Position numbers and translations under genes: made by a program. The notes beneath the pieces are model-generated. The model made no database searches, was not told the DNA's origin, and was given only the letters and a program-made list of their open reading frames with translations. From Sulfobacillus thermosulfidooxidans (GTDB taxonomy: Bacteria > Bacillota > Sulfobacillia > Sulfobacillales > Sulfobacillaceae), in assembly GCF_001280565.1 (NCBI RefSeq), contig NZ_LGRO01000001.1, forward strand, positions 558,001-622,000: 64,000 bases of DNA, in the 5' to 3' direction. Within the stretch, counting starts at the first letter, position 1, and the number at the start of each line of letters is the position of its first letter. This document shows, piece by piece, positions 16,896-25,337 of the stretch.

Positions 16896-18257
16896 CTACG
16901 AGGATGCGGGGGGTAACCCATTGGCCGCCAGGGGCACGCTCGCCACAACGCTCGTGTGCGGGCTCGGCACCACCAGAATCAGATGATGCCCCACGAGAAT
17001 GGGAGAATCAATGCCAAATTGTACGGACGATCCCCACGATTTCTGCCCTTGAATGGTGCCCGTTTGGGCATTGAGCACCCACAGGGTCTGTCCGGTCGGC
17101 ACGTAACAATGCCCGTGCCACACCAACACGCCCGCCCGGATCGGGGTGCCGGGTTGAAACTCCCACATCACGCGGCCCGTGGCTGGATTCAGAGCATACA
17201 GAGTATCTGTGACCGGCGAGGTGAGGTAGAGGTGCCCATCTGCCGCCGTGTAATTTCCGGTTTCGGTATGAATCGGGCGGCGTCCTTGTCCCAACGCGAT
17301 CTGTCGGAGCACCCGCCCCGTGCGGGTGTTGATTTCCAAGGCGGTGACTGTGACCCGGGCTCCAATGGGCACGGACGGCTGAGAGAGGGGAGTCGTCAGG
17401 GTGCTCAGCCACGCCACCTGGCCTTGAATCAAGGGATTGGTATCGGTGATGCCCCCGGTCCAGACCGGATTGGCTGTCACCCACTGGATATGACCCGAGG
17501 GCACAGCAATCCCCCAAATGCTAGCCGGGGCCATGGCGGGCACGATGGCGATCCCTGATGCCGTCACGGGGGTCGCACTCATGGAGTCAAATCCGGCAAT
17601 CCACTGATGCACCATCGATTGCCCCGTGGTGGCATTCCACCCATCGAAATAGCGATGCCCCGTGCCCACATACACCGCTCCATGATAATACGTCAGGGTT
17701 GGCATGACCGCCCCCTGGGTCGTGTGGTGCCAGAGGATGTGGCCCGTGCGAGCGTTAAAGGCCGCCACCCCGGACGCCCCGCTGCCCCGCACCTCAAACG
17801 CATTGCCCACGCTATGGGGGGAGACATCGCTCATCGTGCCATTGCCCCACCCCAGATAGACCACGGTGCCTGCCGAATTCAGAATCGGGGTCGCCATGAG
17901 TTGGTTCGGAGCGTGCCATCGCCACTCGATGTGCCCGGTCTGCGCATTAAGCGCATATAGCCAGCCTCGGTGCGTTGTCATGGTATCGACGAAAATTTGC
18001 TGCGTGGCGGGATCGTAGGCCGCCTCAAACACCCCACGCCCCGCCACGGACGTGTGCCAGGTGCCCACAGTGCCAGGCACTATCGGATTGTGGGCCGCGT
18101 TACCCCCGTATTGCGCAAAGACCCCTGGGGGCTGAGCGGGCGTTGTCAGCACGGTGCCGAGCCATCCTAATCCCAACAACCCCCCGGCCAGGAGACCCAC
18201 TTTAGCGATGCGGGGAGGAATGGGGGACCGCGACGCGGGATGCCCAGGGGAGATCAT
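16896..18257 (-). CDS. PQQ/WD-type beta-propeller protein, membrane-anchored or exported
   Basis: 453 residues. A hydrophobic N-terminal segment (KVGLLAGGLLGLGWLG) is followed by repeated blades of the PQQ-dependent dehydrogenase type: LYALNAQTGHIEWRW, VAAFNARTGHILWHH, LYALNPATGRVMWEF, LWVLNAQTG. Such proteins form a 7-8-bladed propeller outside the membrane, like BamB or quinoprotein dehydrogenases. No quinone-binding cysteine pair or metal site is obvious, so I infer a scaffold or binding role. Its ATG overlaps the stop of the upstream small gene (ATGA), indicating coupling. Confidence 0.75.
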   Translation of the reverse strand: MISPGHPASRSPIPPRIAKVGLLAGGLLGLGWLGTVLTTPAQPPGVFAQYGGNAAHNPIVPGTVGTWHTSVAGRGVFEAAYDPATQQIFVDTMTTHRGWLYALNAQTGHIEWRWHAPNQLMATPILNSAGTVVYLGWGNGTMSDVSPHSVGNAFEVRGSGASGVAAFNARTGHILWHHTTQGAVMPTLTYYHGAVYVGTGHRYFDGWNATTGQSMVHQWIAGFDSMSATPVTASGIAIVPAMAPASIWGIAVPSGHIQWVTANPVWTGGITDTNPLIQGQVAWLSTLTTPLSQPSVPIGARVTVTALEINTRTGRVLRQIALGQGRRPIHTETGNYTAADGHLYLTSPVTDTLYALNPATGRVMWEFQPGTPIRAGVLVWHGHCYVPTGQTLWVLNAQTGTIQGQKSWGSSVQFGIDSPILVGHHLILVVPSPHTSVVASVPLAANGLPPASS

Positions 18258-18517
18258 TCCCGTGGCCTCCCGGCATCCGGAGCGAGCCTCCGAAGCCGCC
18301 GCTGATCCTCCGGGGTCAGGCCCGGCCAGACGGCTTGATCCCACCACCCGCACGCCATGCCCCGTAACACTCCACACGGGGCATCCGTCAGGAGACATCG
18401 TACCGAGTCGGGGGTATCCCCACTTCCAACGGCGTTCGCACAGACCGCCCGAACCCCGATAATGACCGCGCGATCCATCGGGGATGGAACCACAAGCGGT
18501 GTCGGTCCTTTGACCAT
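18254..18517 (-). CDS. Small Cys-containing protein coupled to the beta-propeller gene
   Basis: 87 residues with an excellent ribosome binding site (AAAGGAG, 9 bases before ATG). Sequence includes AVIIGVRAVCANAVGSGDTP, CLLTDAPCGVLRGMACGWW and a basic C-terminus with TPEDQRRLRRLAPDAGRP. The stop overlaps the start of the propeller gene. Four cysteines could bind metal or form disulfides. Family not recognised. Confidence 0.55.
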   Translation of the reverse strand: MVKGPTPLVVPSPMDRAVIIGVRAVCANAVGSGDTPDSVRCLLTDAPCGVLRGMACGWWDQAVWPGLTPEDQRRLRRLAPDAGRPRE

Positions 18518-18561
18518 ACCTTGTCACTCCTTTGCCTTACCATTGCTCATTGCTGGCGGAA

Positions 18562-18819
18562 TTAGGGACGTGCCCGGTCAGGGCCAACCAGGACGACTTG
18601 GGAGAGAGTGTGGCGGAATCCCTCATGCCCCGCCACCCACAAAGCCCATCCGATTAACACGAGGATGCCCACCCCAAGTAAGAGGGGCCACCCGTATTCG
18701 CCCCCCCATCGTAGCCACGGATGCCACCGTTTGCGGCGAATCGCCGCCCGCAAGCGTGACCAGGGGATCACCCGGGGTCGCGAAGACCGCCGCGAAGAAG
18801 ATGACGGCACTAGACCCAT
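18562..18819 (-). CDS. Small single-pass membrane protein
   Basis: 85 residues: a basic Ser/Arg-rich N-terminus (SSSSRRSSRPRVIPWSRL), one membrane helix (WPLLLGVGILVLIGWALWV) and a short outside tail. GAAAGGCGGGG precedes the ATG at 18819. It heads the small-protein/propeller pair, 44 bases upstream, and could be in the same transcript. Confidence 0.5.
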   Translation of the reverse strand: MGLVPSSSSRRSSRPRVIPWSRLRAAIRRKRWHPWLRWGGEYGWPLLLGVGILVLIGWALWVAGHEGFRHTLSQVVLVGPDRARP

Positions 18820-18852
18820 AACACACCCCGCCTTTCGTGTAGGACACAAAAA

Positions 18853-18880
18853 CCCCCGTTCTTCCGAGGAAGAACGGGGG
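18853..18880 (-). terminator. Intrinsic terminator
   Basis: CCCCCGTTCTTCC and GGAAGAACGGGGG form a perfect 13-base stem with a tiny loop. The minus strand continues with TTTTTG. It would stop transcripts coming from the IsrB element or the DUF2442 gene. Confidence 0.8.
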
Positions 18881-18917
18881 AGAGGATACCCCAATGGGGG
18901 AGCCATCGGGCTGCGTG

Positions 18918-19006
18918 TTAGGAAGAGGGAGAGCGGGGCAGGGCGGCATGCGTGTTGTCCGTCCAAAACAAATGACGCACTTCAACAAGGAACACGCGGC
19001 ACGGAA
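18918..19006 (-). pseudogene. 3' fragment of the DUF2442 gene cut by the IsrB element
   Basis: Immediately after the right end of the IsrB element the minus strand reads on as ATTCCGTGCC and encodes IPCRVFLVEVRHLFW and a short tail. Joined to the 5' fragment (ending LDED, at 20299-20524) it restores LDEDI, the conserved C-terminal motif of DUF2442 proteins, also seen in the intact copy at 41817-42101 (IDEDIS). Confidence 0.5.
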
Positions 19007-19015
19007 TCCCTCGGC

Positions 19016-20059
19016 TTAAGCCGTAGGGAGGAGCGTTGCACTTGTCTTCCAGGAAAACCCACCAGACCGGGCGAGTAACCGCACAGTGTAGGGACGAAAC
19101 TGGCCGATTCGTCGGCCGTCCGCGTCCTGTACTCCGATCTTTGGTGTGGTTTCGGTAGGCAAACCGCACACCCAGCCGCGTTTCGTCTGTGCTTTCATGC
19201 GGATTTCCACCCAATCGCCCTTACGGAAGAACGTTTTGTTCGTCGTACCCCCAAACCGGGGCCGAATCCCACCTTTTTGGGGATTCTGCCGATGCAGGCT
19301 CCGGCGTGCAAATGCGTGTCGCCGCCAGACCTGGAAGGGCGGGTCGCCTAGTGGACAGTCCAGTCTGTTCATCGCCAGGGCACAAGCATCCACGGCCTGG
19401 GACTCGAAGACCTGTGGGCGATGTGGCCCAGTGATTTTTCGGAGGCCGAATTTCTCCCGCAGGGTCGCCGTTTCCTCGGCCCGCACCAATTCTAGCGGCG
19501 CGAAGACGGAAAACGCCTTGTATGTTGCCCGCTTTCCGATTTCTGCTGTGCTAAACCACCGTGCTGCCTGCCCGATTCGAGGATCGTGGCGCACGTCTTC
19601 GCACACGATTCGGCTGATCGGGTAGATCCGGCACAGCTCACGCACAGCTTTAATCCGAGTCTCTACCTTTGCCCGCTGGCTTGGGGCGAGCCAGTACCCG
19701 TTTCGCCGCCGATTATTGAACCGCTTGGGTCTGCGTGGTGTCTTCCGATACCGGCGTCCTCGACGGAGGTTATGGCGCGTGTTCATCTTCTTGTGGACGT
19801 CCTTGGGCAGCTCGACCTGTCCGCAGAGATTGATGCCCTCCTTCGAGGCCACTGCCAGACCCTCGTGCAGACCGCCGGGGTCCACTCCCAACACTATCGG
19901 CTGGGCTTCCATTCCCACCGGGCGAGTCATCTGGATGTAGAACACGCCCAACTTGTTCCGGCGTGGGATCGCAACTCCATCCCGAAGCATCATGCGGGCC
20001 TTTCGGGGTGTGGTCGGCATCAGGGGCTGCCCGTCTATTCCAACAACTGGAACTCTCAT
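19016..20059 (-). CDS. isrB: IsrB: RNA-guided RuvC nuclease/nickase (IscB family without HNH)
   Basis: 347 residues. An N-terminal PLMP-type domain (VPVVGIDGQPLMPTTP) is followed by RuvC-I with its aspartate (VLGVDPGG), an Arg-rich bridge helix (RRGRRYRKTPRRPKRF), RuvC-II with the glutamate (RIVCEDVRHD) and RuvC-III (ESQAVDACALAM). Only about 75 residues separate RuvC-II and RuvC-III, and no HNH motif lies between them, which distinguishes IsrB from IscB. IsrB proteins use an omega-RNA to nick DNA and are relatives of the Cas9 ancestor. ATG with AAAGGAGG upstream. C-terminus ends LLPTA. The catalytic residues look intact. Confidence 0.85.
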   Translation of the reverse strand: MRVPVVGIDGQPLMPTTPRKARMMLRDGVAIPRRNKLGVFYIQMTRPVGMEAQPIVLGVDPGGLHEGLAVASKEGINLCGQVELPKDVHKKMNTRHNLRRGRRYRKTPRRPKRFNNRRRNGYWLAPSQRAKVETRIKAVRELCRIYPISRIVCEDVRHDPRIGQAARWFSTAEIGKRATYKAFSVFAPLELVRAEETATLREKFGLRKITGPHRPQVFESQAVDACALAMNRLDCPLGDPPFQVWRRHAFARRSLHRQNPQKGGIRPRFGGTTNKTFFRKGDWVEIRMKAQTKRGWVCGLPTETTPKIGVQDADGRRIGQFRPYTVRLLARSGGFSWKTSATLLPTA

Positions 20060-20298
20060 TACCGATACACGGCCTCCTTTCGGAGTGATGGTCGCCTCGG
20101 GGTTGCCCCGACCGCTTAGGCCCTTGGAGGGACCGTGGCATTCAGCGGTTCTGCCGCAGGGGTCCAGGCTGGCGAAACACCTGGACGTGCTTGTAGCGGT
20201 CGGGAGCCACTGCGCGGGAGAACCCGTGCCCCCTAGTCATGAAGTCACCCTTGCCTCCACCAGGACAAGCCCCCGCCTTCAGGCGCGGGGTTCATGAC
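20060..20298 (-). ncRNA. Candidate omega-RNA of the IsrB element
   Basis: The region between the left end and the isrB start is rich in stems and shares blocks with the region upstream of the second isrB (51551-51777): the left-end hairpin with GGCGGGGGCTTG, GCGGCAGAACCG then TGAATGCCACGG, and CTCCGAAAGGAGG just before the gene. In IscB/IsrB systems the guide lies 5' of this scaffold. Here that would be DUF2442 sequence at about 20299-20315. Confidence 0.6.
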
Positions 20299-20524
20299 TA
20301 TCTTCATCTAACACCGGCCAATGCACGACCCAGCCATCGCCCGTGATGGTCCACTGTTGCCGATCTTCGGCAGACGCCTGGGCAAGTCGGGGGAACCACG
20401 CCACGGGGACTCGCAGTTCCCTCCCGTCCTGACACTGCACCACCAACCATGGGCCCTCGAATTGAATAGTCCGAGCCCGAGCATCATACGGAATCGTGCG
20501 GAAATCGTTTGTCGGATGACCCAT
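20299..20524 (-). pseudogene. DUF2442 gene, 5' part, truncated by the IsrB element
   Basis: From ATG at 20524 the frame encodes a DUF2442 domain: DGRELRVPVAWFPRLAQASA, then WTITGDGWVVHWPVLDED, where the IsrB left end begins. It reads 6 codons into the element before a stop at 20279. DUF2442 proteins are small, often next to DUF4160 partners in toxin-antitoxin-like pairs; here the upstream neighbour is a different small gene (20527-20790). The missing C-terminus is found beyond the element at 18918-19006. A full-length relative is encoded at 41817-42101. Confidence 0.7.
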
Positions 20525-20526
20525 TG

Positions 20527-20790
20527 CTAAAAGCGACGGACATCCGCAGGAGGCTCGCCTTCGGCCCACGGATACTCCCCCGTGGCAATCCGATCCTCCA
20601 TATCATCGAGCACTTCCGCTTCGGAGGCATTATCTTGGGCGGTATCACCCACATTCCAAAATGCCGCCTCATAGCCACTATCGGTATAGGCATGCACTCC
20701 GTGCCCCCCGTACCACGCTAACGTTAAACCCCGGAGGGCATCCCGTCGCACAATGCGGGCCCCACGTAATTCCTCGGCCAAAGTCGCCAT
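20527..20790 (-). CDS. Small acidic protein of unknown function
   Basis: 87 residues. AAAGGGTGAG precedes the ATG. The sequence begins ATLAEELRGARIVRRDALRG and continues with aromatic residues (WYGGHGVHAYTDSGYEAAFW) and an acidic tail. It ends two bases before the DUF2442 start, so the pair was an operon before the insertion. It is a possible antitoxin or partner of the DUF2442 protein, by position only. Confidence 0.55.
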   Translation of the reverse strand: MATLAEELRGARIVRRDALRGLTLAWYGGHGVHAYTDSGYEAAFWNVGDTAQDNASEAEVLDDMEDRIATGEYPWAEGEPPADVRRF

Positions 20791-20841
20791 GATCGCTCAC
20801 CCTTTCTGACAGGAATCATCCCGTCATGCAATTTCATAAAA

Positions 20842-20866
20842 AAGCCCCACCCATGCGGGCCGGGCT
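20842..20866 (-). terminator. Intrinsic terminator
   Basis: AGCCCGGCCC/GGGTGGGGCT stem followed by six T on the minus strand, 32 bases after the stop of the 59-residue gene. Confidence 0.7.
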
Positions 20867-20897
20867 TGGTAAACGTCTAACGAGTCGAAGATGGCAC

Positions 20898-21077
20898 TTA
20901 AACCTCATCTAACGTATCCCAGACAATCTCCAAACTGTCGTCCAGATACGGATCGGCAATCTCGGGGATTGGGACGGTTTCTTGCAGGAGACGCCGTTCG
21001 GCCTCGTCGAGTGACGCCGCTTCGATTTCCACATATCCTCCCACCCGGCACGTGACAAAAACCTGATAAGTTGGCAT
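20898..21077 (-). CDS. Small acidic protein of unknown function
   Basis: 59 residues from an ATG at 21077 (AAAAGGATGGGG upstream). The pattern VTCRVGGYVEIEAASLDEAE resembles small beta-alpha proteins that adapt to growth-regulating or DpnD/PcfM-type families, but the match is not firm. It has its own terminator. Confidence 0.5.
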   Translation of the reverse strand: MPTYQVFVTCRVGGYVEIEAASLDEAERRLLQETVPIPEIADPYLDDSLEIVWDTLDEV

Positions 21078-21122
21078 GGCTCCCCATCCTTTTCGTGTTG
21101 ATTGGGTCAACCCAGAACTTCT

Positions 21123-21980
21123 TTATTGTTCCTTCGTTTTGGCCCGGGCAAAAGAATGGGCCAAAACGGGAGTTGCATCGTCAGGGGGCACGTGGAGCAG
21201 GGAGACCCCAATCAATGCCCCACTAAACAGCAACCCTTGCGCCAAAATCCAGACATAAATCAGCAGAATCCCCAGAATCAGCATGTGATAGAGGACAACC
21301 CCCACAGCGATCCCTCCCAGTCCATCGAGGATCTCGAAAGGATAGCCCCATCGTGCAATCAGGGCGGCCCGAGAGGGCCACGGCTGGCGCGAAGGCGGGG
21401 TGTTGCCACTCGGAAAGACATAGGCCGGCGCAATGCCTTCCATGAGCACGAAGGGAAAGACCAAGGCCAAGCCGACAAGATATGCGAGAATCAGCAAGAG
21501 AATCCCCCCGGGAATCTCCAGAGGAAGAACGTGGTCCATCCCAGACAAAAACAGCGTCTGGAGCCTTTGAAAAGATTCAGAATGCGATACGATCACGCCG
21601 CTGACGATCGTGCCAAAGAGCAACGGCAGCAGAAAAAGGACGGCGGCACTGTTCATGAGGCCTTTAGCCACGGAACGGCTCCAAGGCGAATCACACAGCA
21701 ATAGCCGGCGATAAAAAACGCGAAGCGGATTGCGCGGAACCGGAGGGGGCCAGACCAGGTCTTTAACATGCGCTGCCATCGTGTGAAGGGTGGCGGAAAG
21801 CACGAGAAATCCCGCCGCGATCCCATAAAAAATCACCCCATGGGGCAATGAGGCATGCTGAATCACATGCCAACCGATCCCGATCAGGAGACTGGGCCCG
21901 ATGCCCCACAGGGGCACTGCATAGAATCCGGGTGTCCGAAGCAAGCGCGCCATTGTCGTGCGCCACAGAGACCCAAACAT
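21123..21980 (-). CDS. Polytopic membrane protein of unknown function
   Basis: 285 residues with six or seven membrane helices, for example GVIFYGIAAGFLVLSATLHT, AAVLFLLPLLFGTIVSGVIV and GILLLILAYLVGLALVFPFV. Glycerophospho- or permease-like motifs are absent. GGGGGG lies 5 bases before the ATG chosen. It follows the 396-residue gene at 22039-23229 with 58 bases between and could be co-transcribed. Confidence 0.6.
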   Translation of the reverse strand: MFGSLWRTTMARLLRTPGFYAVPLWGIGPSLLIGIGWHVIQHASLPHGVIFYGIAAGFLVLSATLHTMAAHVKDLVWPPPVPRNPLRVFYRRLLLCDSPWSRSVAKGLMNSAAVLFLLPLLFGTIVSGVIVSHSESFQRLQTLFLSGMDHVLPLEIPGGILLLILAYLVGLALVFPFVLMEGIAPAYVFPSGNTPPSRQPWPSRAALIARWGYPFEILDGLGGIAVGVVLYHMLILGILLIYVWILAQGLLFSGALIGVSLLHVPPDDATPVLAHSFARAKTKEQ

Positions 21981-22038
21981 TTTGACGCCCCCCATTTTAT
22001 CGTGGTTGACCCTCCCCGCGCCTCAAGGCAGGAGAGAG

Positions 22039-23229
22039 TTAATGCGCACTATCCTGCAAACAGTCAGAGATCGGCGGAGTGGCCCATACGGTAGTCCACG
22101 GATCGGATTCTGACTGCCACAGACCGCGTGGGTCGTATGACCACGAAAACCAGTCACGCAGTAATCGATATGTTGGAGGCTGATCCTGGAACACGTGTTG
22201 ACCGTACTCGTCAGTCAAGACGATCTGTTGTTGAGCTGTCAGGGTGAGATCTTCATAGACGACCCGAGTACCTGGAGGAACCAAGGGCCACTGAAACTCG
22301 GATAGTCTGTGGGGGTGCCCGCCATGAAAGACCACAACGCCCGATTTAGCTTCGGGCAAGCGCAGGAACCCGCGCCCCCGCCAATTGTTCCAAAGCCACA
22401 CCGTATGCGGAGCCTGGCTGACTTGCGACAGGAGTTCCCAGGGCGTCTCGGAATCATGCACCATAAGAACGGACGTTCCTTGGCGAACCAGGTGATTCGC
22501 CAGCGATTGCAATACGACCGACCACGTTTCCCGGTGCCCGGTCGCAAAAATCCACCGACCAGGACGTTGAATGCGGCTTCCTACGGACCGCACGAGATCA
22601 TCAAAAGCCCCGACGGGGTTTCCTGGCGAATCGTTCTCGGCAAACTCTATCGGCAATATGCCCTGAGTCGGTGATGCCCACCAATAATACGAAGCAGTCT
22701 GTTTACGCCAGATAAGAGGGCTCGGCCAACGTTTGCCCTGCACCCTTATTGATTGGGTTAAATCGCTGCGCCACACCATGTCCTCGCCATGCATTCGGCG
22801 TTGATCATCAACCCACGTCCACCGCACACCGATCTGCTGGTCATTCCGCTCCGTAATGACCACCTCAACAACCGCGACGGAGCCCTGACCAATCCAGGGA
22901 ATGTGATTAGGGGTCACTTGAGTCCCCGCGATGATACCTCTCCGACAGGGTACGGTTCGGTCTTGCAGCAGGCTATGAGCTAATTCGTGCCACTGATCGA
23001 CCAATACCAACCATGATGCATCCCACGGAATTTCGGGAGGCCATGACGATACGGCCAGCCCCCCCTCGTTCAACCAAGCCCACGGTTGTCCTTGTTCGGT
23101 TGCACGGTGTGCGACATGGTTTAAGAGTGTAATCATCAGGGGATCGGGGGCTTTGAGGGCAACCCAGTGATCCATTGTTGCTAGCCACTGCATCAGGAGG
23201 ACTTTCAGAGAACGTGTTGAATTCCTCAT
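22039..23229 (-). CDS. Trp-rich protein of unknown function with an ATPase-like C-terminal half
   Basis: 396 residues, cytosolic. ATG at 23229 with GAAAGGT upstream. The C-terminal half has a strand-loop-helix IFATGHRETWSVVLQSLANH, a second strand SVLMVHDSE, then TVWLWNNWRGRGFLR, VVVFHGG and VVYEDLTLTAQQQIV, the order of strands in a RecA- or helicase-like fold, but a canonical Walker A is missing. The N-terminal half is Trp-rich. It may be a degenerate ATPase. The divergent gene at 23265 starts only 35 bases away, so promoters overlap. Confidence 0.45.
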   Translation of the reverse strand: MRNSTRSLKVLLMQWLATMDHWVALKAPDPLMITLLNHVAHRATEQGQPWAWLNEGGLAVSSWPPEIPWDASWLVLVDQWHELAHSLLQDRTVPCRRGIIAGTQVTPNHIPWIGQGSVAVVEVVITERNDQQIGVRWTWVDDQRRMHGEDMVWRSDLTQSIRVQGKRWPSPLIWRKQTASYYWWASPTQGILPIEFAENDSPGNPVGAFDDLVRSVGSRIQRPGRWIFATGHRETWSVVLQSLANHLVRQGTSVLMVHDSETPWELLSQVSQAPHTVWLWNNWRGRGFLRLPEAKSGVVVFHGGHPHRLSEFQWPLVPPGTRVVYEDLTLTAQQQIVLTDEYGQHVFQDQPPTYRLLRDWFSWSYDPRGLWQSESDPWTTVWATPPISDCLQDSAH

Positions 23230-23264
23230 AGATCCCAGACCTTTCTGGAAAGGAATGATGGAAC

Positions 23265-23768
23265 GTGACCCAGTTGTCAAAAACTATGGTGCTCAATCTG
23301 ATTGATCAACAACTGGCGCAAATATCGCCGACCGCTACCCGCGTAGAAATCAGTATGGCTATAGGCACACTGCTTGCCGATTTTCGCACAATGTTGCCAT
23401 CGCCATATAGCGAGAGTGCCACCCCGCCACCCACACAAACTCGCGCTCTGGCGATCCCTGTTCTCAAGGAAACTCCGGTAGAGCATGTCGTGGGGGATGC
23501 ATGGCTCTTTCATCGACAAGATACCTGGCCATCCACTGTACAGCACTGGCAACGGGTTGCCGTTTTGTTGCTTAACAATCGCCAACAAATAGCCCAGGCT
23601 GATCAAGCGAAGCAGGTTGTTCGCCAAAAACCCATAACCGGAACCTTCCTGAAAAACGGTTCGATATGGATCGATGATGGACTGCGACGGGTCTATGCTC
23701 TGTGGTTATTAGGAAGCACTACGATTCCCATTTGGATCGTCGATGAAGAAGCAGATGCACACAATTAG
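23265..23768 (+). CDS. ParB/sulfiredoxin-like fold protein (weak)
   Basis: 167 residues, GTG start with AAAGGAATG upstream. The C-terminal half, with QKPITGTFLKNGSIWIDDG and LRRVYALWLLGSTTIPIW, resembles the ParB N-terminal nuclease/CTPase-like fold, in which a DGHHR motif is usual (here DDGLRR). The N-terminal 60 residues are helical and Pro/Thr-rich. It could be a DNA-binding partition-like or anti-restriction protein. No ParA gene lies next to it. Confidence 0.35.
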   Translation: MTQLSKTMVLNLIDQQLAQISPTATRVEISMAIGTLLADFRTMLPSPYSESATPPPTQTRALAIPVLKETPVEHVVGDAWLFHRQDTWPSTVQHWQRVAVLLLNNRQQIAQADQAKQVVRQKPITGTFLKNGSIWIDDGLRRVYALWLLGSTTIPIWIVDEEADAHN

Positions 23769-23903
23769 TGAGAGGGTCGCGGCGCCGCCGTTCGGCGTGT
23801 CTGTACCGGCCCTTGAACAACAACACGAAAAGTTCCTCTCATAATCGCGATAACTGAACCTCTCTAGGACTAAAGTCCGGAGTTTGCACCACCGGATTTT
23901 TCG

Positions 23904-24203
23904 TCAAAAAAGATGAGTCGAAGATGGGACACCAATGCCTTGCGTGACTTGGTGCCAGTCCATCGGGCAGGGGAGCGGGGGGATTTCATGATGAGCAACC
24001 CACCGTCGCCGCCAATTCAAAATCATCGCCCCCGTTAGGATCTCGGGCTCCGTCAGGGATACCATCCATTCGACATCGGGATCGCCCGCCGGATTGCCGA
24101 TGCTATAGCTGGCAGGAGGCGGATCCCCTCCAAAGCCTACATAGAGCACATCCGCTTGGGCATCATACGCAACGGAGACTGCCGAACCATCAATTTTTAA
24201 CAT
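23904..24203 (-). CDS. DUF2283-like small protein
   Basis: 99 residues. The N-terminus VSVAYDAQADVLYVGFGGDP is the signature of DUF2283. The C-terminal half is an extension with Trp and Pro residues. GAGGGGGGGG precedes the ATG. DUF2283 proteins often sit in toxin-antitoxin-like gene pairs; the neighbouring gene in the same direction is a 69-residue protein 77 bases upstream. Confidence 0.6.
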   Translation of the reverse strand: MLKIDGSAVSVAYDAQADVLYVGFGGDPPPASYSIGNPAGDPDVEWMVSLTEPEILTGAMILNWRRRWVAHHEIPPLPCPMDWHQVTQGIGVPSSTHLF

Positions 24204-24280
24204 ATAAACCCCCCCTCTACGCCATGAGGAATGTAGAGTTTTTATTGTAGCGTCGCGAAGAAACCCAAGATAAACATTCG

Positions 24281-24490
24281 CTACGCGAGGGATTGCGGGG
24301 GTTCCAACGAGATGAGGCGTTTTAACGTCTCCAGGACGGCAGGCGGATGCACGATAACGATCCAGGTGCCATCGGGTTCCATGATGACCGTGGGAATGCG
24401 TTCCGTGTCATCATACGGGTGAACAGTGGTCTCTAATGCTTCCGCAATGAGCTGCTCTCGGGATCGGTTCATGGACAACATCTTCGCCAA
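24281..24490 (-). CDS. Small protein of unknown function
   Basis: 69 residues: SREQLIAEALETTVHPYDDT, then a beta pair (PTVIMEPDGTWIVIVHPP) and a helix. The start is uncertain among three nearby ATG codons (24490, 24481, 24472). It begins 4 bases after the thioredoxin-like gene, so probably the same transcript. Confidence 0.45.
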   Translation of the reverse strand: MAKMLSMNRSREQLIAEALETTVHPYDDTERIPTVIMEPDGTWIVIVHPPAVLETLKRLISLEPPQSLA

Positions 24491-24494
24491 TTGG

Positions 24495-25205
24495 TTAGGA
24501 CAATGCGTGACCCATGGTTTCCGCCAAGGCCGTGCGAGCTTGGGGCAGCGTGATGGCCCCCGGCGGAGCCACCGTCACCGTGCCCGAGGCCGACACAAAC
24601 GCAATCGACGGGAATGCGGCCACGTGCCACGCCTGTTGCACGGCGGTGGGGGCGACATACACATGAATGGCCGGGGAGCCGAGCAAGCCATACGTGTGGA
24701 CGTATTGGCGCATGGTGGCTTCCATTCCGCTCACGCTCAATGCTCCGCCGACACCATCCGCCCCGTGAAAAGGCGGCGAAACCGGGCCGGGATTCGCAAT
24801 GCCGCCTTGGGGCGACACATCCACGACATCAATAACGACCCCATGAGTCTTCGCGATCGTGGGCCAGACCCATTTGTCTTCATAGCCACAAAACAAACAC
24901 CAACTGGCCATCGCCATGACCACGGTGGCTTTCGTGCCTTGAGCCAGGTGCGTGGGATGCCCCGATAAGGTGTCTACCGTCGTCTGCTGAAATGGAAACA
25001 TCGTCCCGGCGACAAACGGATTGGACACGGGAGACGGGGTGGACGGTTGCGATCCCGAGCGCGCGGTTCCGGATGCACTCCTGCTCGGGGGGACATGCGT
25101 GGTCAACACGCCTAAGCCCCATCCGCCCAGAAATAAGCTCCCCGCTACCACCATGAGGAGTCCTCCCAAGAGCTTGCGAGAGATCGTCACAGAAGAAGAT
25201 GGCAT
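24495..25205 (-). CDS. Membrane-anchored thioredoxin-like protein (DsbE/ResA type)
   Basis: 236 residues. Basic start and membrane helix (RKLLGGLLMVVAGSLFLGGW), Ser/Pro linker, then a thioredoxin fold with the redox pair WCLFCGYE and a late cis-proline-like AAFPSIAF. It would face outside and reduce or form disulfides, perhaps in the cysteine-rich secreted proteins of this element (12684-13844, 26746-27765). GAAAGGAG precedes the ATG chosen. Confidence 0.75.
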   Translation of the reverse strand: MPSSSVTISRKLLGGLLMVVAGSLFLGGWGLGVLTTHVPPSRSASGTARSGSQPSTPSPVSNPFVAGTMFPFQQTTVDTLSGHPTHLAQGTKATVVMAMASWCLFCGYEDKWVWPTIAKTHGVVIDVVDVSPQGGIANPGPVSPPFHGADGVGGALSVSGMEATMRQYVHTYGLLGSPAIHVYVAPTAVQQAWHVAAFPSIAFVSASGTVTVAPPGAITLPQARTALAETMGHALS

Positions 25206-25337
25206 ATGCGCGCTCCTTTCATGCGATAGCCATGTCACGCAAACAAATAATCCCTATTGCAGAGCTGCTGCAAAGGGATGTAGGCATAGGTTTAAAGGCT
25301 ACGAAGAATTTTTTATCACGATCTTGCTGTCTGACTG

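Larger units (their letters stand above)
19007..20298 (-). mobile_element. IsrB element (IS200/IS605-like, RuvC-only IscB relative)
   Basis: The element holds an omega-RNA region, then isrB. The left end begins GTCATGAACCCC with a hairpin (CCCCGCGCCTGAAGGCGGGG, about 20268-20292). The right end is a hairpin around CTACGGCTTAAGCCGAGGG. Flanking sequences are the two halves of one DUF2442 gene, which fixes both ends to within one or two bases. There is no TnpA gene, so movement would depend on a transposase in trans. Confidence 0.7.

Noticed and set aside
19146-20119. Long plus-strand frames opposite isrB
   Set aside because: IsrB on the minus strand has all RuvC motifs; the opposite frames are by-products of its arginine-rich coding.
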